Part shown: one piece after another, positions 40,840-50,540 of the stretch
How the letters are laid out: each line of letters starts with the position of its first letter
Numbering within the stretch: position 1 is the stretch's first letter
Assembly: GCF_024649945.1 (NCBI RefSeq)
Contig: NZ_JANKMS010000003.1
Coordinates: 248,001-312,000, forward strand
Length of the DNA stretch: 64,000 bases
Direction of reading: 5' to 3'
Source of the DNA: Flavobacterium panacis
GTDB taxonomy: Bacteria; Bacteroidota; Bacteroidia; Flavobacteriales; Flavobacteriaceae
The notes under the pieces: model-generated
The model's database searches: none
What the model was told of the DNA's origin: nothing
Seen by the model: the letters and a program-made list of their open reading frames with translations, nothing else
Translations under genes and position numbers: made by a program

Positions 40840-41007
40840 GTGCCTTTATTGAACGTTTGTTTCTTTAAACTGCTTTAAAAGAAACGTTGCGTAAGAAAAT
40901 TTACTTTAAAATACGCTCTTTTTTTTACTTACAAAGTATTTTTTTTAGGATGATTTTAACTTTTTAAGTGTAAAAAATACACCTAATAATATCGCAATTA
41001 ATATTCA

Positions 41008-41021
41008 TGTAATCGATTGTT
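41008..41021. promoter_or_regulatory. LacI-type half-palindromic site 1 (TGTAATCGATTG)
   Basis: TGTAATCGATTG shares 11 of 12 aligned bases with the palindrome at 41194 and lies about 185 bases upstream, a spacing at which DNA looping is possible. Confidence 0.45.
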
Positions 41022-41193
41022 TTTTTTGCAATAATCGAATCAAATGAACGATTAATAATAATATATTTAATATTTTATATTGGATAAAATTGTATATCTC
41101 ACATAAAAAATCAATAAAATTTTTGATATGTAATTTTTTTTATGACTTTTTTATGAAAAATTATTTTTCGTTTAAAAAAAATATCTATGTTTG

Positions 41194-41207
41194 TGTAATC
41201 GATTACA
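41194..41207. promoter_or_regulatory. LacI-type operator TGTAATCGATTACA
   Basis: A perfect 14-base palindrome with a central CG, typical of LacI/PurR-family operators. It begins at the base after the -7 box, so it covers the transcription start and a bound repressor would block PUL1. Confidence 0.65.
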
Positions 41208-41225
41208 ACTGTTTTTTTTGTTGTT

Positions 41226-41239
41226 CGAAATCGATTAAG
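41226..41239. promoter_or_regulatory. LacI-type site 3 (AAATCGATTA)
   Basis: A weaker AATCGATT copy 32 bases downstream of the perfect palindrome, in the leader. Confidence 0.35.
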
Positions 41240-41403
41240 TAATAAGAATTCAACAGAGATAAAAATTAACCAATTTTAGTAAGAATTAAAAGGAATAAAT
41301 ATGAAACAACAATACCTGTAAAAATTAGAATGAATGAATTGAAGTAACCACAAAAAACCACTTAAACCAGAATTTAAAACTTTAATAACTTAAACAATCA
41401 ACC

Positions 41404-44400
41404 ATGAACTTTAAAGAACTATTAAACAAAGGAGCAGATTTTTGCTTTAAACTTGTTTTCTTACTGTGCTTATTGATCGGAAGTCAAGTACATGCGCAGA
41501 CCACAACGATAGAGGGAACCGTGAAAGATGCTGCGGGCCTTTCTCTACCAGGTGTAAATGTCTTAGAGAAAGGAACCAAAAATGGGACTTCTACCGATTT
41601 CGACGGGCATTTCAAATTAAAACTGACGAACCCAAAAGCGGTACTAAGTTTTTCTTTTATTGGATTTAAAAGCGTTGACGCTTCTACAGATGGAAAATCT
41701 AAAGTCAATGTAACGATGTCCGAAGATTCTAACAACTTAAATGAAGTTGTTGTAATTGGATATGGAACTTCTAAAAAATCCGACTTAACGGGAGCGGTAT
41801 CTACTATTTCGGGTAACGATTTGAAAAAAGTGCCATTAGCAAATGTTGCTGAAGCTTTAACAGGTCGTATTGCTGGGGTGCAAGTAACTTCGTCAGAAGG
41901 TTCTCCAGATGCAGATATCCGAATTAGAGTGCGTGGGGGAGGATCTCTTACTCAGGATGCTTCGCCATTAATTATTGTGGATGGATTTCCAATCAATAAT
42001 ATGAATGATATTTCTTCATCTGATATTGAAACAATGACAGTTTTAAAAGATGCTGCTTCAACTGCTATATACGGATCTCGTGGTGCAAATGGAGTAATAT
42101 TGATTACAACTAAAAGTGGAAAAGACGGTAAAATGGCAGTGAATTTCAATATGTTCTATGGTATGAAAACTATGGCTAAAGAAATTGATGTTTTATCTCC
42201 TGAAGATTATACAAAATGGCAGTATGAATATGCTTTGCTTTCACAAACAGGAACAAAAGTGGCTTCTGATCCAAACTCTTACACTAAATATTTTGGAAAC
42301 TGGCAAGATCATGATATGTACAATGGTTTAAAAGGTAATGATTGGCAAAAACAGATTTTTGGAAGAAGAGGAGAGGTACAAAGCCGTGATTTAGGAATTA
42401 GAGGTGGTACAGATAAGCTTAATTACAACTTCAATTATGCTCGTTATGATGAGAAGGCAATTATGTTAGGTTCAAATTACAGAAGAAACAACCTTGCTCT
42501 TGCTTTAAAAAGTAAAATAAGTGATAAGATTGATGTTGGTTTTACAGTACGTTATTCTGATACAGAAATTGATGGTGGTGGAGTAAACGAACAAAATGAA
42601 AAATCTTCATCAGATTCTCGTATGCGTACTATTGTTGGATATGCTCCAATTCCTGTATCAGGTTTGACTTCTGATGATGTTTCTGGAGACGGAACAGATG
42701 TTTTGATCAATCCACTAAGATCTATTTATGATAATAATCGTCAGCAGTTTCGCAAGAACTTCAATATGTTGGGAAGTTTTGGATGGGAGATTGTAGATAA
42801 CTTAAAATTGAAAGTAGATTTAGGTCTTGATAATTATAACAACTTAGATTATCGTTTTTATGGACGAAGCACTTATTATGTAGCAAATGCTCCAGCTAGT
42901 ACATTACAGGGTAAGCCGGCAATGATTATGGGAGATAGTAAGGAAAAACGTTTTAGAAATGCTAATACATTGAATTATGACTTCAAAAAAATAATGGGTG
43001 AAGATCATCATTTGACAGCTCTTATTGGAGAAGAAAGTATTAATTACGAAGTGAATACTGTAACTTCTACTATTCATGGATATCCTTCATTTTTCGATTT
43101 TAATCAAGCAAAAACATTAACTTCACAAGGGACACCACAAGCAGTAGACAACTATTATAGCCCAGACGACAGATTATTATCATTTTTTGGACGTGCGAAT
43201 TATGATTATAAAAATCGTTATATCTTATCAGCTACATTCCGTGCTGACGGATCAAGTAAATTTTTATCACAGAATCGTTGGGGATATTTCCCAGCTTTTG
43301 CAGCAGGATGGAAAATTTCTGAAGAAAGATTCCTAAAAGACAAAAACTGGATTGATCTTCTGAAAGTGAGAGCTAGTTATGGTGAAGCAGGAAACAATAA
43401 TATCCCTGTAGGGCAACAAACTCAAATCTTTCAATCTATTCCAACAACTTGGATTAATGGGGTTACTAGTGTTTGGGCAATTCCAAAAACAATGCCTAAT
43501 CCAGATTTGAAATGGGAAACTACAGTAACTCAAAACGTTGGATTGGATTTTGGATTTTTCAAAAATCGTTTAAGTGGTAATTTTGATGTTTATAAAAATA
43601 TCACGAGTGATTTATTAATTAATTTCCCTGTTCCAGGATCTGGATATGAATACCAATACCGTAACATGGGAGAAACTCAAAATACAGGTTTTGAGGCAAC
43701 TATAAATGTTGTGGCGATTGAAAAAGCGAAATATGGATTGAATTTTTCATTCAATATGGGAATGAACAAAAACCGCATTAATTCATTAGGTGTTATGAGT
43801 AATTTTGGACAAGCTACAGGTTGGGCTTCTTCACAAATTGGAGATGATTACTTAATATCGGTTGGTTCTTCGTTAGGAACTATGTATGGTTACAAAAATG
43901 ATGGAAGATACGAAGTTTCAGACTTTGATTATGTTGGCGGAAAATATGTTTTAAAAACGGGTGTAATTCCTACTGCTACTACTTTGGTAGGAGATGGAAG
44001 TTCTATTAAACCAGGAGACATGAAATTGAAAGATGTTAATGGAGATGGTGTTGTAGATTTAAAAGATAAAACAGTTATTGGTAATGTTAATCCTAAGAGT
44101 ACTGGAGGTTTTGTAATCAATGGAAACGCTTATGGATTTGATTTAATGGCAGCTTTTAACTGGAGCATTGGTAATGATGTTTATAATGCTGATAAAATTG
44201 AGTTTTCTACAGCTACGGCTTCAGGGCAGTATAAAAATTTGAATTCTGCTATGGCCGATGGAAAAAGATGGACAAATTTGGATCCTTCTACAGGACAATT
44301 AGTTACAGATCCTACTCAATTGGCAGCTCTTAATGCTAATACAACGATGTGGTCTCCATACATGAGAAGCGCTATATTTACAGATTGGGCGGTAGAAGAT

Positions 44401-44646
44401 GCATCTTTTTTAAGATTAAATACTTTGACATTAGGGTATACAGCACCTGAGATGTTTACATCTAAACTTGGAGTCTCTAAATTAAGATTCTATTTGACGG
44501 CAAGCAATGTTTTTGTTTGGACTAACTATTCGGGGTCAGATCCGGAAGTTTCAACTAAAAGAAAAAACCCTCTTACTCCAGGGGTTGATTCAAGTCCGTA
44601 TCCAAGAAGCAGACAAATGGTTTTTGGGATGAATCTTAATTTCTAA
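41404..44646 (+). CDS. SusC/RagA family TonB-dependent transporter (PUL1)
   Basis: The 1080-residue outer-membrane protein imports oligosaccharides using TonB energy. It has a signal peptide (ending QVHAQ near 32), a carboxypeptidase-like domain (IEGTVKDAAGLSLPGVNVLE to the DFDGHFKL motif, about 35-110), the TonB-box-like NEVVVIGYGTSKKSDLTGAV near 114-133, a plug (SGNDLKKVPLANVAEALTGRIAGVQV; VLKDAASTAIYGSRGANGVI) and a 22-strand barrel ending in MVFGMNLNF. It pairs with SusD 17 bases downstream. No enzyme gene follows in this unit, so its substrate is unknown. Confidence 0.95.
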   Translation: MNFKELLNKGADFCFKLVFLLCLLIGSQVHAQTTTIEGTVKDAAGLSLPGVNVLEKGTKNGTSTDFDGHFKLKLTNPKAVLSFSFIGFKSVDASTDGKSKVNVTMSEDSNNLNEVVVIGYGTSKKSDLTGAVSTISGNDLKKVPLANVAEALTGRIAGVQVTSSEGSPDADIRIRVRGGGSLTQDASPLIIVDGFPINNMNDISSSDIETMTVLKDAASTAIYGSRGANGVILITTKSGKDGKMAVNFNMFYGMKTMAKEIDVLSPEDYTKWQYEYALLSQTGTKVASDPNSYTKYFGNWQDHDMYNGLKGNDWQKQIFGRRGEVQSRDLGIRGGTDKLNYNFNYARYDEKAIMLGSNYRRNNLALALKSKISDKIDVGFTVRYSDTEIDGGGVNEQNEKSSSDSRMRTIVGYAPIPVSGLTSDDVSGDGTDVLINPLRSIYDNNRQQFRKNFNMLGSFGWEIVDNLKLKVDLGLDNYNNLDYRFYGRSTYYVANAPASTLQGKPAMIMGDSKEKRFRNANTLNYDFKKIMGEDHHLTALIGEESINYEVNTVTSTIHGYPSFFDFNQAKTLTSQGTPQAVDNYYSPDDRLLSFFGRANYDYKNRYILSATFRADGSSKFLSQNRWGYFPAFAAGWKISEERFLKDKNWIDLLKVRASYGEAGNNNIPVGQQTQIFQSIPTTWINGVTSVWAIPKTMPNPDLKWETTVTQNVGLDFGFFKNRLSGNFDVYKNITSDLLINFPVPGSGYEYQYRNMGETQNTGFEATINVVAIEKAKYGLNFSFNMGMNKNRINSLGVMSNFGQATGWASSQIGDDYLISVGSSLGTMYGYKNDGRYEVSDFDYVGGKYVLKTGVIPTATTLVGDGSSIKPGDMKLKDVNGDGVVDLKDKTVIGNVNPKSTGGFVINGNAYGFDLMAAFNWSIGNDVYNADKIEFSTATASGQYKNLNSAMADGKRWTNLDPSTGQLVTDPTQLAALNANTTMWSPYMRSAIFTDWAVEDASFLRLNTLTLGYTAPEMFTSKLGVSKLRFYLTASNVFVWTNYSGSDPEVSTKRKNPLTPGVDSSPYPRSRQMVFGMNLNF

Positions 44647-44663
44647 TTTAAAATTATCACAAA

Positions 44664-46469
44664 ATGAAACATAAAATAATAATAGCAGGATTGATAATTT
44701 CGAGTCTATTTAGTTCTTGCCAACAATTTGAAGACGACTATTTAGAAACAGACGCGCCATCAACACTAAAGCCTGAACTGATTTTTTCTGATGCTGAACT
44801 TGCAAAAGGAGCTGTTGACGGAATAAAAGTACCTTTTGCAGAGACAAACTCTTATAGAGGAAGATTTTTACCATATTATGGACTAAATACCGATGTGGAA
44901 TGGTACAATGCCTCACAAACAGCGGGAGATAAAGCAGACTTGTGTGTGTATGATGCAAAACCAAGTAATACAGAGATGAATAATATTACTAATGCTTATG
45001 CGATGATGTACATGGGTATTGAGCGAGCGAATATTTGTATTGATGGTATACGAAAATTTGGTAATGCAGAACCAGGTAATGCGATGGGGCAGTTGTTAGG
45101 AGAAGCTTTAACATTGAGAGCTATTTACTACGCTGATTTAATTAGAGCATGGGGAGATGTTCCAGCTCGTTTTGAACCTATTACGACTGCAACTTTATAT
45201 CTACCTAAATCAAGTAGAGATATTATTTACAAACAACTAATTGCAGATTTAGGAGAAGCAGCGACATTAGTAGCTTGGCCTAATGCAACTTCTTATACAA
45301 GCACTGTAGAACATGTAAATAAAGCTTTTGTAAAAGGATTTAGAGCACGTTTAGCATTGGCGGCAAGTGGGTATCAACAATATCCTGATGCAGTAAGAAG
45401 AAGTAGTGATCCAGAGCTTTCAGTGGCTAATATGTATGCATTGGCATTAAAAGAATCTCGTGAAGTAATTCAAAGTGGTTCTGCTCGTTTAGAATCGACT
45501 TTTGAGGGATTATGGAGAAAATACAATGAAGAAGTTACTACTGCTGGTGGAGAATCTCTTTGGGAACTTCCTTTTGCAGATGGACGTGGTAGAATGTTAT
45601 TTACGTTTGCTGTAAAACACACCGCTGCAATTGATCAATTCCAGGCTAATGGTGGTAACCGCGGAGGTGTAGCAGGGCCATTACCATTTGTTTTTTATGA
45701 TTATGATCAAGCTGATACACGTAGAGATGTTACTTGTGTTCCTTATAAATATGGTACAGCAGGAGCTAATAATATAGCTAAACAAGAGTTAGGTACTTTG
45801 GATACATGGTATTTTGGTAAATATCGTTATGAATGGATGAAACGTTATGTAACTTCTACTAATGATGACGGGGTTAACAAAATGTATATGCGTTATGCTG
45901 AGGTGCTTCTTATTGCTGCAGAAACAGCAAACGAACTGGAAGGAGCTAGTGCAGCAATGCCTTACCTAAAAGAAATTCGTAGAAGATCTTTTGGTTCAGC
46001 AGATCAGGCTGAAAAAGTGGAGAATTATGTGAACTCTAAGAATAGTAAAGAAGCGATGTTTAATGCTATCGTTGAAGAAAATAAATATGAGTTTACTGGA
46101 GAAATGGAGCGTAAGCAAAATTTAATTCGTTGGAATTTGTTAAAAGTAAAATTAGACGAAGCAAAACAAAAAATGGCAGATTTATCGGCTCGCTCTGGTA
46201 GTTATGCTACTGTACCAGCAACACTATATTATAAGTATAAATCGGATAATGTAAGTTTAGATATTTATGGATTAAATAGAGGTGAAACCACAAATCCTGG
46301 AGCTACCTATTCTTCTATTGCTTGGACTTGGACAGGAACAGCTGCAGATACTAAGATAAGCTCATTGTACAAACCAGGGGTTAATCCTGATAACAGACAA
46401 TTCTGGCCAATATGGCAAGTGTTTCTTGATGGAAGTAATGGCCAATTGAAAAATGATTACGGTTATTAA
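44664..46469 (+). CDS. SusD/RagB family lipoprotein (PUL1)
   Basis: SusD proteins form the lid over SusC and bind the glycan at the cell surface. The 601-residue protein has a lipobox (SLFSSC, Cys19), the early acidic FEDDYLETDAPSTL region, and TPR-like helices with GEALTLRAIYYADLIRAWGDVP near 145-166, MRYAEVLLIAAETANELEGA near 411-430 and ELPFADGRGRM. The family C-terminal half carries YLKEIRRRSFG. It is co-transcribed with SusC (17-base gap) and the DUF5123 gene (36-base gap). Confidence 0.95.
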   Translation: MKHKIIIAGLIISSLFSSCQQFEDDYLETDAPSTLKPELIFSDAELAKGAVDGIKVPFAETNSYRGRFLPYYGLNTDVEWYNASQTAGDKADLCVYDAKPSNTEMNNITNAYAMMYMGIERANICIDGIRKFGNAEPGNAMGQLLGEALTLRAIYYADLIRAWGDVPARFEPITTATLYLPKSSRDIIYKQLIADLGEAATLVAWPNATSYTSTVEHVNKAFVKGFRARLALAASGYQQYPDAVRRSSDPELSVANMYALALKESREVIQSGSARLESTFEGLWRKYNEEVTTAGGESLWELPFADGRGRMLFTFAVKHTAAIDQFQANGGNRGGVAGPLPFVFYDYDQADTRRDVTCVPYKYGTAGANNIAKQELGTLDTWYFGKYRYEWMKRYVTSTNDDGVNKMYMRYAEVLLIAAETANELEGASAAMPYLKEIRRRSFGSADQAEKVENYVNSKNSKEAMFNAIVEENKYEFTGEMERKQNLIRWNLLKVKLDEAKQKMADLSARSGSYATVPATLYYKYKSDNVSLDIYGLNRGETTNPGATYSSIAWTWTGTAADTKISSLYKPGVNPDNRQFWPIWQVFLDGSNGQLKNDYGY

Positions 46470-46505
46470 AATCTTTAGAAATTAATAGTAAATTATTAAG
46501 GTATT

Positions 46506-48074
46506 ATGATGAAAACAAAATATATATTTACAGGATTAATAACCCTATTACTACTTGCAGTTGGAGTTTCTGGTTGTGAAAGTTACAATGAGGAGTTATT
46601 AGACAACGTTGGAAATTCAAGAGAATTTTCCCCACTTGGTGTTACAGCCAGAGTTAGGAATTCAACTACGGTTGAATTAACTTGGACCGCTAAAGCTGAT
46701 GAAAATGCAGATCATTACACCGTAGAATTTAGTGCAGATGATCAGGATTTCAAGACTATTTTTAAAACAATAAATGTCTCTTTAGCACAATTGCCAATAC
46801 AAGTACCTTTAGAAGGAGAAACTACTTATTATATTCGAGTAAAAGCTGTAAGTGCTTCTGGTCTTGAAGATTCTAAATGGTCAATTACTACAGCGACGAC
46901 ATTATCTGAGCAGATTTTTTCTCCAATTAAAGCAGAAGAGATTCAAGCGCAGTCTGTTGTTGTACGATGGACACCTAATAGTAATGTTACTCAAATTTTA
47001 TTTCAACCAGGTAATGTAGTGCATACGATAACAGCGGAAGAAAAAACTGCTGGAGTAGCAACTGTTACTGGTTTAACTCCAGAAACAAATTATAATGTTA
47101 CTTTAAAGAACGGAACTAAAACTAGAGGAACGTTAGCTTTTACAAGTGGTGTTGATTTGACAAAAGGAATTATCGTAAATCCTGGGGATGATTTAAATGC
47201 CAAAATAGCTCAGGTAACAGGAGATACAAGATTATTGCTTATGCCAGGTGTTTATCAGACAAGCGGTGAGATAATCGTAAATAAAAAACTTATTATTAGA
47301 GGAGTAAGACCGGAGAATAAGCCAAAACTGAATGTGAAATTTACTCTTGTTAACAATCCTTCGAACGCTAGTGAAGCAGTGAATCTGTCTCTGATTGATC
47401 TGGATCTAAATGGAGCTGGTTTAACTGGTGGAGTAATTTCAATTTTAACAGCACAAGCTTCACCTTTAGGAGATGTTTTTATAAGCAGTTCGTATGTTCA
47501 TGATTATCCTTCTCAACTTATGTATGGAAACGCATCAGCTAGATTAAAATCATTCACAGTAGACAATAGTATTGTTAAAAATATAAATACTGCTGGAGGA
47601 GCTGATTTTATTGATTTCAGAACTACTTATGTTGAAAATATTGCCTTAACAAAAAGTACATTTCATAATTGTGCATCACGTGATTTCATCCGTTTAGATG
47701 CAGTTACTACTTTTGGGACAAGTGTAACAAGTAATGTGGTGATTGATGCATGTACGATATACAATCCGACATTAATAGCTTCTAGCAGAATTTTGTATGT
47801 ACGTTTTGCATCAAATGTTTTAGCAGTGAGAAATACGTTGTTTGCTGTTGGTCAGGCAATTTACACCAACCAAGTTGCAACAAGTGCTCCAGGATTTGGA
47901 AATAACAACAATTTTAATTCACCAAATTTAAAAGCAGCATTAACAAATAATAGACCTGATACTGGTGCAACAACACTAGATCCGCAATTTGCAAATGTGG
48001 CAACAGGAGATTTCACAATAAGTAATCAGACTTTAATGGACAATAAAGTAGGAGACCCTCGTTGGATAAAATAA
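46506..48074 (+). CDS. surface lipoprotein with Fn3, DUF4957 and DUF5123 domains
   Basis: The 522-residue protein has a lipobox (GVSGC, Cys24), two Fn3-like domains (about 43-135 with VTARVRNSTTVELTWTAKAD, and 140-220), a DUF4957-type beta-helix (about 225-370; LLLMPGVYQTSGEIIVNKKL) and a C-terminal DUF5123-like region (about 380-522; ending SNQTLMDNKVGDPRW). This architecture is common in pectin-related PULs of Bacteroidota, where it probably binds glycan at the surface; a pectin link is inference. Met1 or Met2 may be the start. A terminator follows. Confidence 0.88.
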   Translation: MMKTKYIFTGLITLLLLAVGVSGCESYNEELLDNVGNSREFSPLGVTARVRNSTTVELTWTAKADENADHYTVEFSADDQDFKTIFKTINVSLAQLPIQVPLEGETTYYIRVKAVSASGLEDSKWSITTATTLSEQIFSPIKAEEIQAQSVVVRWTPNSNVTQILFQPGNVVHTITAEEKTAGVATVTGLTPETNYNVTLKNGTKTRGTLAFTSGVDLTKGIIVNPGDDLNAKIAQVTGDTRLLLMPGVYQTSGEIIVNKKLIIRGVRPENKPKLNVKFTLVNNPSNASEAVNLSLIDLDLNGAGLTGGVISILTAQASPLGDVFISSSYVHDYPSQLMYGNASARLKSFTVDNSIVKNINTAGGADFIDFRTTYVENIALTKSTFHNCASRDFIRLDAVTTFGTSVTSNVVIDACTIYNPTLIASSRILYVRFASNVLAVRNTLFAVGQAIYTNQVATSAPGFGNNNNFNSPNLKAALTNNRPDTGATTLDPQFANVATGDFTISNQTLMDNKVGDPRWIK

Positions 48075-48097
48075 GAATTCATGGTTAATAAATAGGA

Positions 48098-48131
48098 AAA
48101 GCGGAATACAAGTAAAATTGTATTCCGCTTT
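48098..48131. terminator. terminator after PUL1
   Basis: A perfect 14-bp stem (48098-48111 with 48118-48131, core GCGGAATACAA) and a 6-base loop lie between PUL1 and the convergent pentapeptide gene. A T-rich stretch follows on the plus strand. Confidence 0.85.
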
Positions 48132-48185
48132 CTGTTTTATGTCAGTTTCAAATTAAGAGCTAAAAACCGAGAATGTAAGCTTCAA

Positions 48186-48758
48186 TTATTCAATGACAAA
48201 ATCAAATTTTTGTAATAAACCTGCAAGTGCTGTATGAGAAACTTTGGTTCCTTTAATTTTATTTTCAGATGGATCGAAAGCATAATTTCTTGAAGTTCTA
48301 AAATCCGTTTTCTCCAGAACACTTTCCACGAAAGTGGCACTAGAAAGATCACAGTTTTTAAAAACCGCCAATGATAAATCGGTATTCGAGAAATCAGTTT
48401 CTTTTAAAGAACAATCAGTAAAATTGGTTTTCTTTAATTTTTTATAAATGAAAGTTGAATAATCTAAAATACAATCTTCAAAATTCATCGAAAACAAAAA
48501 ACTATTACAGGCGCTGAAGTCCAATCCCATTAATTTACAACCAATAAATTGAATGTTTTTCAGTCCTGTATTTCGTAAAGTTGCCAAAGAAAGGTTGCAG
48601 TTTTTAAAAGTGCAATCCAGAAAGTCATTGTGACTTAAATCGCTTTTAGAAAAGTTGCAATTAATGAATTCGCAGTTTACAAATTCGGTATGATCTAAAC
48701 TTTGGTCCGAATAATCGATTGTTTCAAAAGTTCGGTTTTGGTATAATTTTGTTTCCAT
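48186..48758 (-). CDS. pentapeptide repeat protein
   Basis: The 190-residue protein is built of pentapeptide repeats with F or L every fifth residue (for example NCNFSKSDLSHNDFLDCTF near 34-52 and LDFSACNSFLFSMNFEDCIL near 83-102), which fold into a square beta-helix. The C-terminus (TALAGLLQKFDFVIE) resembles the dimerisation end of Qnr-like proteins, so DNA-mimic gyrase protection is a formal possibility but unproven. No signal peptide. It is the last of four minus-strand genes between the two PULs. Confidence 0.9.
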   Translation of the reverse strand: METKLYQNRTFETIDYSDQSLDHTEFVNCEFINCNFSKSDLSHNDFLDCTFKNCNLSLATLRNTGLKNIQFIGCKLMGLDFSACNSFLFSMNFEDCILDYSTFIYKKLKKTNFTDCSLKETDFSNTDLSLAVFKNCDLSSATFVESVLEKTDFRTSRNYAFDPSENKIKGTKVSHTALAGLLQKFDFVIE

Positions 48759-48782
48759 TAAAAATAAAAGGCATATAAGAGT

Positions 48783-48983
48783 TTATTCTAATTCAATACA
48801 GTCGAAAATAGTATTGTTTTGAAGTAATTCAGCAACATTTAGTTCACTGTCCACTCGAAGGATATTATCACAGTCTTCAAGATCAAAATTCCACTGCGAT
48901 TCCGGTAATAATTGATCTAAAAGGACAGAAGCCGACTCAAATTTAGCCTGGCTGTCAACGGAAGTTTTAAAAACATAAATCAT
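48783..48983 (-). CDS. small protein with ferredoxin-like (HMA-like) pattern
   Basis: A protein of about 66 residues (start taken at MIYVFKTSVDSQAKF; an upstream Met three codons earlier at 48992 is possible). The pattern beta (MIYVFKTSV), helix (QAKFESASVLLDQLL), beta (WNFDLED), beta (NILRVDSE), helix (AELLQNN), beta (FDCIELE) resembles the HMA fold, but the CxxC motif is missing. I do not recognise a family. It lies 24 bases upstream of the pentapeptide gene. Confidence 0.65.
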   Translation of the reverse strand: MIYVFKTSVDSQAKFESASVLLDQLLPESQWNFDLEDCDNILRVDSELNVAELLQNNTIFDCIELE

Positions 48984-49053
48984 AATTTGCATTTTTGAGC
49001 AAGCAAATTTCTGAAAAACAATAATGTATTTGTTAGGATTCTGTAATCAATGA

Positions 49054-49974
49054 TTAGGACTTATCAATCAATTTTCTGTATCTGATAGGCGAAATTCCTT
49101 CTAGCTTTTTAAAAAAACGACTAAAGTAAGATTGATCTTCAAAGCCTACCTGAGTTGCAATTTCACCAACTGAAAGTGTGGTTTGAAATAGTAAATATTT
49201 GGCTTCTAATAATATGCTGTCATCAATCCATTTTACGGCAGATTTTCCCGTAACCGTCTTCACACATTTATTTAAATGGTTTGGAGTGACATTCAATAAG
49301 GAAGAATAATAATTAACCTGATGTTGTGTTTTAATTTGGTCGTGAATCAGTTCTTTGAATTTTCCCGTAATCACTTCTGCTGCCGAAATACTTTTAGATG
49401 TTTTTTCGGCATTTTTATTCATTTCATAAAACAAAGTAATCAAGTAAGATTGTACAATATTCAAATCTGTAATAGTAGTTTCTGAATATTCCTTTTTCAA
49501 TCGTTCTAAAATATTCGTAATCGGACCGATATCTTCTGGAGCCAGTTTTATTTTAGGACTTCCCGAAATTTTCAAAAAGTCAAACTCATTAAGAAGTTCG
49601 CGGCTTCCGTATTTCCGAATTAAAACATCAGGATGAAACTGACAGATATAGCCGCTGTGGATATTATTAACATTATCCAGCGAAAAAATTTGACCTGCAG
49701 GAATCACAATTATTTCGTTGTCAGTAGTGGTATATTCTTGATAACCCAATTTCATAGTATGCTGACCAGAAGTAATAAAAATCAAGGTATGACAAGAATG
49801 TTTAGAAGGAGGAACAGGATGTTGCATGTGCATAATTTCCTCAATTTCAAGACAGAAAAAATGATCCGAATTGGATTTGAAAAGTAAATGAATCGGATTG
49901 TCTTCTCCGAGAAATTTTTCTCGGAAACCTTTCGCTTCGTACGTCTTTATTTTTTCAGCCGACTTCGTTCTCAT
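49054..49974 (-). CDS. AraC family transcriptional regulator
   Basis: The 306-residue protein has a cupin-like sensor arm (SKHSCHTLIFITSGQHTMKLG near 57-77, then IIVIPAGQIFSLDNV) and a C-terminal AraC domain (about 205-306; VNYYSSLLNVTPNHLNKCVK and GEIATQVGFEDQSYFSRFFKK). It begins two bases after the DUF6642-like gene stop, so they are co-transcribed. What it senses and controls is unknown. Confidence 0.9.
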   Translation of the reverse strand: MRTKSAEKIKTYEAKGFREKFLGEDNPIHLLFKSNSDHFFCLEIEEIMHMQHPVPPSKHSCHTLIFITSGQHTMKLGYQEYTTTDNEIIVIPAGQIFSLDNVNNIHSGYICQFHPDVLIRKYGSRELLNEFDFLKISGSPKIKLAPEDIGPITNILERLKKEYSETTITDLNIVQSYLITLFYEMNKNAEKTSKSISAAEVITGKFKELIHDQIKTQHQVNYYSSLLNVTPNHLNKCVKTVTGKSAVKWIDDSILLEAKYLLFQTTLSVGEIATQVGFEDQSYFSRFFKKLEGISPIRYRKLIDKS

Positions 49975-49976
49975 CC

Positions 49977-50540
49977 TTAATAATATAATCTAAAATCAAG
50001 CAATTTGCAGAGATTGTAATGTTTGGTATAAAGATCTTCGACCACTTCAAATAGATTGTCGTTTTCTTGATACAGACTAAAAAAAGCTTTGTCGATCGTA
50101 CTGCAGCTCGCAATTTTATTATAAGTAGAACCATAACCAGAAATGGCTCTTGCTCCCGTGATATCTAAGAAATACTGAGCTTCTTCTTCGTTTAAATCTA
50201 AAACTTTAAGATTCGCGAAATGAATAATTTTTCCTTTCATTTTTCCTTCAAACAATTCGGCAATTTCTTCAATACTGTAGTAATAATCGTGAAGGCAGAT
50301 ATTGTTTTGTTGTCCTGGCATGGCCAGATAAATGATTTCATAATCCTTAAAATTATGATCTTCATACAATAAAACATTCAAACTTTCTTCTAAACCTTCA
50401 ATCGTGTCGCAGGTTTTATGAATGCTCGAAATACCTTGGTCAATCGCCAATTCTTCCAAACATTTTACCACATTGGTTGGGTTATGATCCTCTATATCTC
50501 GAACGCCTTCAAGGCAGAAAATAAATTTTTCATTATCCAT
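49977..50540 (-). CDS. DUF6642-like protein
   Basis: A 187-residue cytoplasmic protein resembling DUF6642 (FIFCLEGVRDIEDHNPTNV near 6-24; IIYLAMPGQQNNICLHDYYY; FLDITGARAISGYGSTYNK; and an end rich in aromatic residues, LCKLLDFRLYY). The pattern of a small alpha/beta fold with a GYG loop is seen, but no function is known. It is the first gene of the operon with the AraC regulator. Confidence 0.7.
   Translation of the reverse strand: MDNEKFIFCLEGVRDIEDHNPTNVVKCLEELAIDQGISSIHKTCDTIEGLEESLNVLLYEDHNFKDYEIIYLAMPGQQNNICLHDYYYSIEEIAELFEGKMKGKIIHFANLKVLDLNEEEAQYFLDITGARAISGYGSTYNKIASCSTIDKAFFSLYQENDNLFEVVEDLYTKHYNLCKLLDFRLYY

Larger units (their letters stand above)
40840..41403 (+). promoter_or_regulatory. 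PUL1 control region with -7 box and long leader
   Basis: This very AT-rich gap has TATGTTTG at 41186-41193, a perfect TAnnTTTG box. Transcription should begin near 41198, leaving an A-rich leader of about 205 bases before susC. Three AATCGATT sites lie around it. No gene is seen. Confidence 0.65.

Noticed and set aside
48186..48758. Pentapeptide protein as a quinolone-resistance Qnr protein
   Set aside because: The repeat fold alone does not show gyrase protection; no diagnostic loops could be identified.
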